From Acidobacteriaceae bacterium (GTDB lineage Bacteria > Acidobacteriota > Terriglobia > Terriglobales > SbA1): 9,206 nucleotides of DNA. The stretch spans positions 1-9,206 of the forward strand of contig PLEA01000574.1 of the NCBI GenBank assembly GCA_003136335.1, written 5' to 3'. Of the stretch, positions 5,828 through 9,206 are shown one piece after another. A program made the translations under genes and the position numbers. Position 1 is the stretch's first letter, and the number at the start of each line of letters is the position of its first letter. The notes beneath the pieces were generated by a model that did not search any database, was not told where the DNA came from, and saw only the letters and a list, made by a program, of their open reading frames with translations.

Positions 5828-5833
5828 TATACT
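5828..5833 (+). promoter_or_regulatory. Possible -10 box of the P1 peptidase gene
   Basis: TATACT lies 21 bases upstream of the ATG at 5855 and one base from the TATAAT consensus. No convincing -35 is visible. A GGAGG ribosome site follows at 5846-5850 with a short 4-base spacer. Confidence 0.35.
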
Positions 5834-5854
5834 TCCTGCTTTGTCGGAGGCCGC

Positions 5855-7009
5855 ATGTTCCCATTGCAACATCGCCTGACCGCATTCCTGCTGACCGTCG
5901 CTCTGGCCACAACCATGGCAGCCCAAACCAAGCCGCGCGCCCGCGATCTGGGCGTCCCTTTCGATGGCACTCCCGGCCCCAACAATGCCATCACCGACGT
6001 GAAAGGAGTCGAGGTCGGCCACACCACGCTCATCGCCGGCGAAGGCAAACTCGAAGTGGGCAAAGGCCCGGTTCGGACCGGCGTCACTGCCATTCATCCC
6101 CGCGGAAAAGCCAGCAACGACGCCGTCTTCGCCGCCTGGTTCACCCTCAACGGCAACGGCGAAATGACGGGTACCACATGGGTCGATGACTCGGGATTTC
6201 TCAACGGCCCCGTCATGATCACCAACACGCACAGCGTAGGAGTCGTGCGCGACGCCGTCATCGCCTGGAAGGTTAAACACGGTACCCCCGACATGGAAGG
6301 CTACTGGTGGTCTCTTCCCGTGGTCGCCGAAACTTGGGATGGCTATCTCAATGACATCAATGGATTCCACGTCAAGCCCGAGCACGCCTTCCACGCCCTC
6401 GACACCGCGCACTCCGGCCCGGTGGAAGAAGGCAACGTGGGCGGCGGCACCGGCATGATCTGCAACGAATTCAAAGGCGGCATCGGCACGTCCTCGCGCG
6501 TGCTCAGCGCTAAAGCCGGAGGGTACACCATCGGCGTCCTCGTGCAATGCAACTACGGCTCGCGCGAGCAGCTTCGTATCGCGGGCATCAACGTGGGCCG
6601 CGACATTCCCGAGCACACTGTCTGGCAAAAGGACGTAGGCTCGATCATCGTGGTCCTCGCGACCGATGCTCCGCTGATTCCCACACAACTCAAGCGCGTC
6701 GCCAAAAAGATTTCGCTCGGCCTGGGCCGCGACGGCAGCTATTCCGGCGACGGCTCGGGCGACATCTTCATCGCCTTCTCTACCGCCAATCCCGGCGCCG
6801 TGGGCACCAAGGGACTGCACCAACTCACCATGCTTCCAAACGACTCGCTCGATCCGATTTTTCTGGCGACTGTCCAGGCCACCGAAGAAGCAGTAGTCAA
6901 CGCCATGGTTGCCGCCGAAACCATGACCGGCATCGACAATCACACGGTGATCGCCCTACCCCACGACCGCCTCCGCGAAGCTCTGAAGAAATACAATCGC
7001 TTAAAGTAA
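5855..7009 (+). CDS. Exported P1-family aminopeptidase (DmpA/BapA-like, N-terminal nucleophile)
   Basis: P1 peptidases (L-aminopeptidase/D-esterase, beta-aminopeptidases) release N-terminal residues, including D- or beta-amino acids, after cleaving themselves into two subunits. The 384 aa product begins with a signal peptide of about 23 residues (hydrophobic HRLTAFLLTVALATTMA, then AQ), so it is probably periplasmic or secreted. The family N-terminus RARDLGVPFDGTPGPNNAITDV (in part) follows at 28-49, then GGGTGMICNEFKGGIGTSSR (196-215). The expected self-cleavage site is G262/S263 in DVGSIIVVLATDAP, with S263 as nucleophile. At the spacing of DmpA Ser288 and Glu290 lie S301 and D303 (GSGDIF), so Asp stands where DmpA has Glu. 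N233 in QCNYG may be the oxyanion Asn. The start has GGAGG at 5846-5850. The gene is monocistronic and ends at a hairpin terminator. Confidence 0.94.
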   Translation: MFPLQHRLTAFLLTVALATTMAAQTKPRARDLGVPFDGTPGPNNAITDVKGVEVGHTTLIAGEGKLEVGKGPVRTGVTAIHPRGKASNDAVFAAWFTLNGNGEMTGTTWVDDSGFLNGPVMITNTHSVGVVRDAVIAWKVKHGTPDMEGYWWSLPVVAETWDGYLNDINGFHVKPEHAFHALDTAHSGPVEEGNVGGGTGMICNEFKGGIGTSSRVLSAKAGGYTIGVLVQCNYGSREQLRIAGINVGRDIPEHTVWQKDVGSIIVVLATDAPLIPTQLKRVAKKISLGLGRDGSYSGDGSGDIFIAFSTANPGAVGTKGLHQLTMLPNDSLDPIFLATVQATEEAVVNAMVAAETMTGIDNHTVIALPHDRLREALKKYNRLK

Positions 7010-7033
7010 TCGTGGGTAATAGTCGCGAGTGCC

Positions 7034-7072
7034 CCACCCTTCTCGCGTTTTTTACGAGAGGGTGGAGTTTTT
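7034..7072 (+). terminator. Factor-independent terminator after the P1 peptidase gene
   Basis: Left arm CCACCCTTCTCG (7034-7045) pairs with right arm CGAGAGGGTGG (7055-7065) with one bulged T, around a T-rich loop. It is followed by GAGTTTTT (T run 7068-7072) and a second T run at 7076-7080. It begins 24 bp after the stop codon at 7009. On the opposite strand no T run follows the hairpin, so it should work mainly for the plus-strand gene. The stem sequence may also be part of a dispersed repeat family, which cannot be tested here. Confidence 0.8.
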
Positions 7073-7079
7073 GACTTTT

Positions 7080-7114
7080 TATTCCAAAGGGGTTTTTGTC
7101 TCTCTATTCCGAAG
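7080..7114. repeat. Short direct repeat between convergent genes
   Basis: TATTCCAAAGG (7080-7090) recurs as TATTCCGAAGG (7105-7115 region), 25 bp further on. The second copy continues into a tiny hairpin, ATTCC-GAA-GGAAT (7106-7118). It lies between the P1 peptidase terminator and the stop of the sigma-54 activator gene. No function is evident and chance is possible. Confidence 0.3.
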
Positions 7115-7131
7115 GAATTGACCCACTCACT

Positions 7132-9206
7132 CTAAATAGAACCGAACGTCCCACTTCGCCGGTAGTCCTGCAATTCAATCCCGAATCGCTTGAGCATCGA
7201 CTGTAGCGTTGTGCGCTTAATCCCCAGCCGCCCGGCAGCCCCATCCGTCCCCGACAGCACCCCATTGGTCTCCCGCAAAACGCGAACGATGTGATCGCGT
7301 TCCATTTCCGTGAGGTTATCGTCCGTGACTTCCTGCGGCGCATCCAATTCCACCGGCGGCGCAGCCAGCGTCCGGCTCTTGCTCAGGATGACCATCCGTT
7401 CAATCATGTTCTCGAGCTCGCGGATGTTGCCGGGCCAGTTCCAGTTCTGCAGCACGGTCATGGTCTCGTCCGGGACGGTGTCAATGTGCTTGCCCATGCG
7501 CGCAGAATGTTTGCTTACAAAATGATGGACCAGGATTGGAATGTCGGTTCGCCGCTGCCGCAACGACGGCAAGTCGATGGGAAAAACATTGAGACGGTAG
7601 AACAGGTCTTCGCGAAACGTCTTGTCAGCAACGTCCTGATGCAGATCGCGGTTCGTGGCGGAGATGATCCGCACGTCGACGTGCAAGGTTCGAACCCCGC
7701 CCAGCCGTTCAAACTCGCGATCCTGCAGCACCCGCAGCAGCTTCGGCTGCAGATCGAGCGGCAACTCCCCAATCTCGTCCAGGAACAACGTCCCCTTGTC
7801 CGCCAGCTCAATGCGCCCGACTTTCTGACTAACAGCGCCAGTAAACGCTCCTTTTTCATGTCCGAAGAGTTCGCTCTCCAGCAATCCGGCGGGCACCGCG
7901 GCACAATTGAGCTTGATGAAATTCTTGTCGCGTCGCGAACTCAGCGAGTGCACCGAACGCGCCACCAATTCCTTCCCGGTACCGGTCTTCCCCAATAACA
8001 AGACCGTAGAGTCAGTCGGGGCCACTATCCGCACGTTCTTCAATACCTCGCGTAGCGCGGGACTCTGGCCAATAATTTCTTCAAACCCGAGCTCCGTCTG
8101 AATCTCACCTTCCAGATATAACTTTTCCTGCACCAGCTTGTCCCTTGCGTCTTGCAGACGATCCGTCATTTCGTGGAGGCGTGCAATGTCCATGGAAGCG
8201 CCTGTGATTCCAATGACGTTTCCGCCGGCATCGAACAACGGTTCAATCGTGATATCGAATGCATCGTTCCTGCCGTTATGCGGAATCACCACTTCCTGCC
8301 GCAACGACGTCCCGGTTTTGAGAACTCGCCGTTTGAGTTCAACCAGATTCGCTGCCTTCTTTGCCCCAACGATTTCTGCATCGGTCTTGCCGATCGATTC
8401 GTGCTGCCAGTAGCTCTGCGGGTTGTAAATCCAGGTATAACGCAGGTCGCGGTCCTGATTGAAGACCGTGATGGGAGAATCCTTGAGTGCGACCCGGAAC
8501 CGTTCTTCGCTTTTTGTCAGGGATTGTTCTGCCTTTCTTTGCCCCTCTTCCGCCTTCACCTGCTCCGTAACATCGCGTTGGATGCCCCACGTGCGCACCA
8601 GCATCCCGCTTTCCACAATCCCGATCATGCTGTTGCGAAACACCTTGGGATTGCCGCGGATATCCACTTCGTGCGACTCTCGCTCCACTACGTTGAACCC
8701 TGACCGAATATATTCGCGAGTCATTTCGATGTTGCGCGGATCGTCCGCTACCAGCATTTCCGTCAACCGCCTGGCCACAAGTTCCTGCCCCGACGTGAAA
8801 CCATACATTCTGGCCATGGCATCGTTGCACTCCGCCATGTAAGAGTGGTGGAGGAGGTGGTGAACCATTTCGTCCTCGGGAAGATCGATTGCGACCGGCG
8901 TGTCTAACTCCTCGCGGAATATTCCTTCCGAACTTTGCGCCACGAAGCTGTGATAGTCTTCCTCGCGCCGCCGCAGCGCCTCTTCCGCCACCTTTCGCTC
9001 ATTGATGTCGATCGCGGTGGCCTGTACCAGGGACGCGCCATCGGGACCGCCGGCAATTATCGCCGTATTGAACAAGACCCAAACCGGCGTGTCATTCTTT
9101 CGCCTCAGTTGGATCTCCCGGCTGAAGAAAGCGCCCTCCTGCCTCAAATCACGCAGAAGTGGTTCCCCGTCGGCTGCGTTGAAATAGAATTCCGCCGCCG
9201 GGGGGC
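7132..9206 (-). CDS. PAS-containing sigma-54-dependent transcriptional activator (partial, 5' end beyond window)
   Basis: This is an enhancer-binding protein that activates RNA polymerase carrying sigma-54. The frame stays open to the right edge and PAS sequence continues there ([15 protein letters not shown] before the TTG at 9147), so that TTG is not the start and the N-terminus is missing. Numbering from 9147: end of PAS 1 (1-50, [22 protein letters not shown]); PAS 2 (about 62-196, [19 protein letters not shown]); PAS 3 (about 213-322, [20 protein letters not shown]); a coiled-coil linker (322-352); AAA+ domain with Walker A GKTGTGKE (386-393), GAFTGA (433-438, intact), Walker B GTLFLDE (452-458) and arginine-finger region [13 protein letters not shown] (511-523); Fis-type helix-turn-helix (about 636-656, [20 protein letters not shown]). 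No receiver domain is visible in this part. The signal and target genes are unknown; I saw no clear -24/-12 promoter in the window. Confidence 0.95.
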   Translation of the reverse strand, partial: PPAAEFYFNAADGEPLLRDLRQEGAFFSREIQLRRKNDTPVWVLFNTAIIAGGPDGASLVQATAIDINERKVAEEALRRREEDYHSFVAQSSEGIFREELDTPVAIDLPEDEMVHHLLHHSYMAECNDAMARMYGFTSGQELVARRLTEMLVADDPRNIEMTREYIRSGFNVVERESHEVDIRGNPKVFRNSMIGIVESGMLVRTWGIQRDVTEQVKAEEGQRKAEQSLTKSEERFRVALKDSPITVFNQDRDLRYTWIYNPQSYWQHESIGKTDAEIVGAKKAANLVELKRRVLKTGTSLRQEVVIPHNGRNDAFDITIEPLFDAGGNVIGITGASMDIARLHEMTDRLQDARDKLVQEKLYLEGEIQTELGFEEIIGQSPALREVLKNVRIVAPTDSTVLLLGKTGTGKELVARSVHSLSSRRDKNFIKLNCAAVPAGLLESELFGHEKGAFTGAVSQKVGRIELADKGTLFLDEIGELPLDLQPKLLRVLQDREFERLGGVRTLHVDVRIISATNRDLHQDVADKTFREDLFYRLNVFPIDLPSLRQRRTDIPILVHHFVSKHSARMGKHIDTVPDETMTVLQNWNWPGNIRELENMIERMVILSKSRTLAAPPVELDAPQEVTDDNLTEMERDHIVRVLRETNGVLSGTDGAAGRLGIKRTTLQSMLKRFGIELQDYRRSGTFGSI

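Noticed and set aside
5730..5912. N-terminal extension of the small membrane protein up to 5912
   Set aside because: It would overlap the promoter, ribosome site and start of the divergent P1 peptidase gene, and the strong GAGGGGA site points to the ATG at 5729.
5666..6943. Long minus-strand open frame of 425 codons opposite the P1 peptidase gene
   Set aside because: It is antisense to a well-supported enzyme with intact motifs. The translation is rich in Gly, Asp, His and Val without domain motifs, as expected from the complement of a GC-rich gene.
9145..9147. TTG as the start codon of the sigma-54 activator
   Set aside because: The frame continues upstream to the window edge with PAS-like sequence, so the gene is cut by the window and this codon is internal.

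Overview
The window is bacterial chromosome: GC-rich, C/G-biased at third codon positions, densely packed with conserved genes. Gene content and intergenic style (small palindromic elements, degenerate CGC-AAG repeats, an exported P1-family peptidase, a PAS-rich sigma-54 activator) suggest a soil-type bacterium, possibly an Acidobacteriota member. That placement is an inference; there is no rRNA or other strong phylogenetic marker. No phage, IS transposase, CRISPR array, tRNA or rRNA was seen.

Layout. (1) 86-1071, minus strand: a flavin-reductase-like FMN protein followed after 68 bp by msrB, a methionine-R-sulfoxide reductase. (2) 1072-1193: a divergent intergenic region largely occupied by two inverted copies of a short palindromic repeat. 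(3) 1194-4077, plus strand: a compact operon for the deazaflavin cofactor F420, cofG-cofD-cofC, whose genes overlap through ATGA and GTGA junctions. The 3' end of cofC runs through another palindrome. (4) 4130-4864, minus strand: a membrane-anchored protein of unknown function with a possible BamE-like C-terminal domain. (5) 4955-5290, plus strand: a MIP18/SufT-type iron-sulfur assembly protein. (6) 5335-5437: a degenerate intergenic repeat. (7) 5451-5729, minus strand: a small two-helix membrane protein. (8) 5855-7009, plus strand: a secreted P1/DmpA-type aminopeptidase ending at a strong hairpin terminator. (9) 7132 to the right edge, minus strand: a sigma-54-dependent activator with PAS sensor domains and a Fis-type helix-turn-helix, cut by the window edge.

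How the genes fit together. CofG (with CofH, not in this window) builds the Fo chromophore. CofC activates a three-carbon phospho-acid with GTP, and CofD joins the two to give F420-0 or its dehydro form. CofH and CofE must be encoded elsewhere or be replaced. The divergent flavin reductase and MsrB are redox proteins, so the left 4 kb may be a redox-cofactor neighbourhood, but only proximity supports this. The remaining genes look like independent units. I found no clearly new multi-gene system. The best leads are the palindromic elements at both ends of the F420 operon, the incomplete F420 gene set with an FMN protein beside it, and the unknown membrane protein at 4130-4864.
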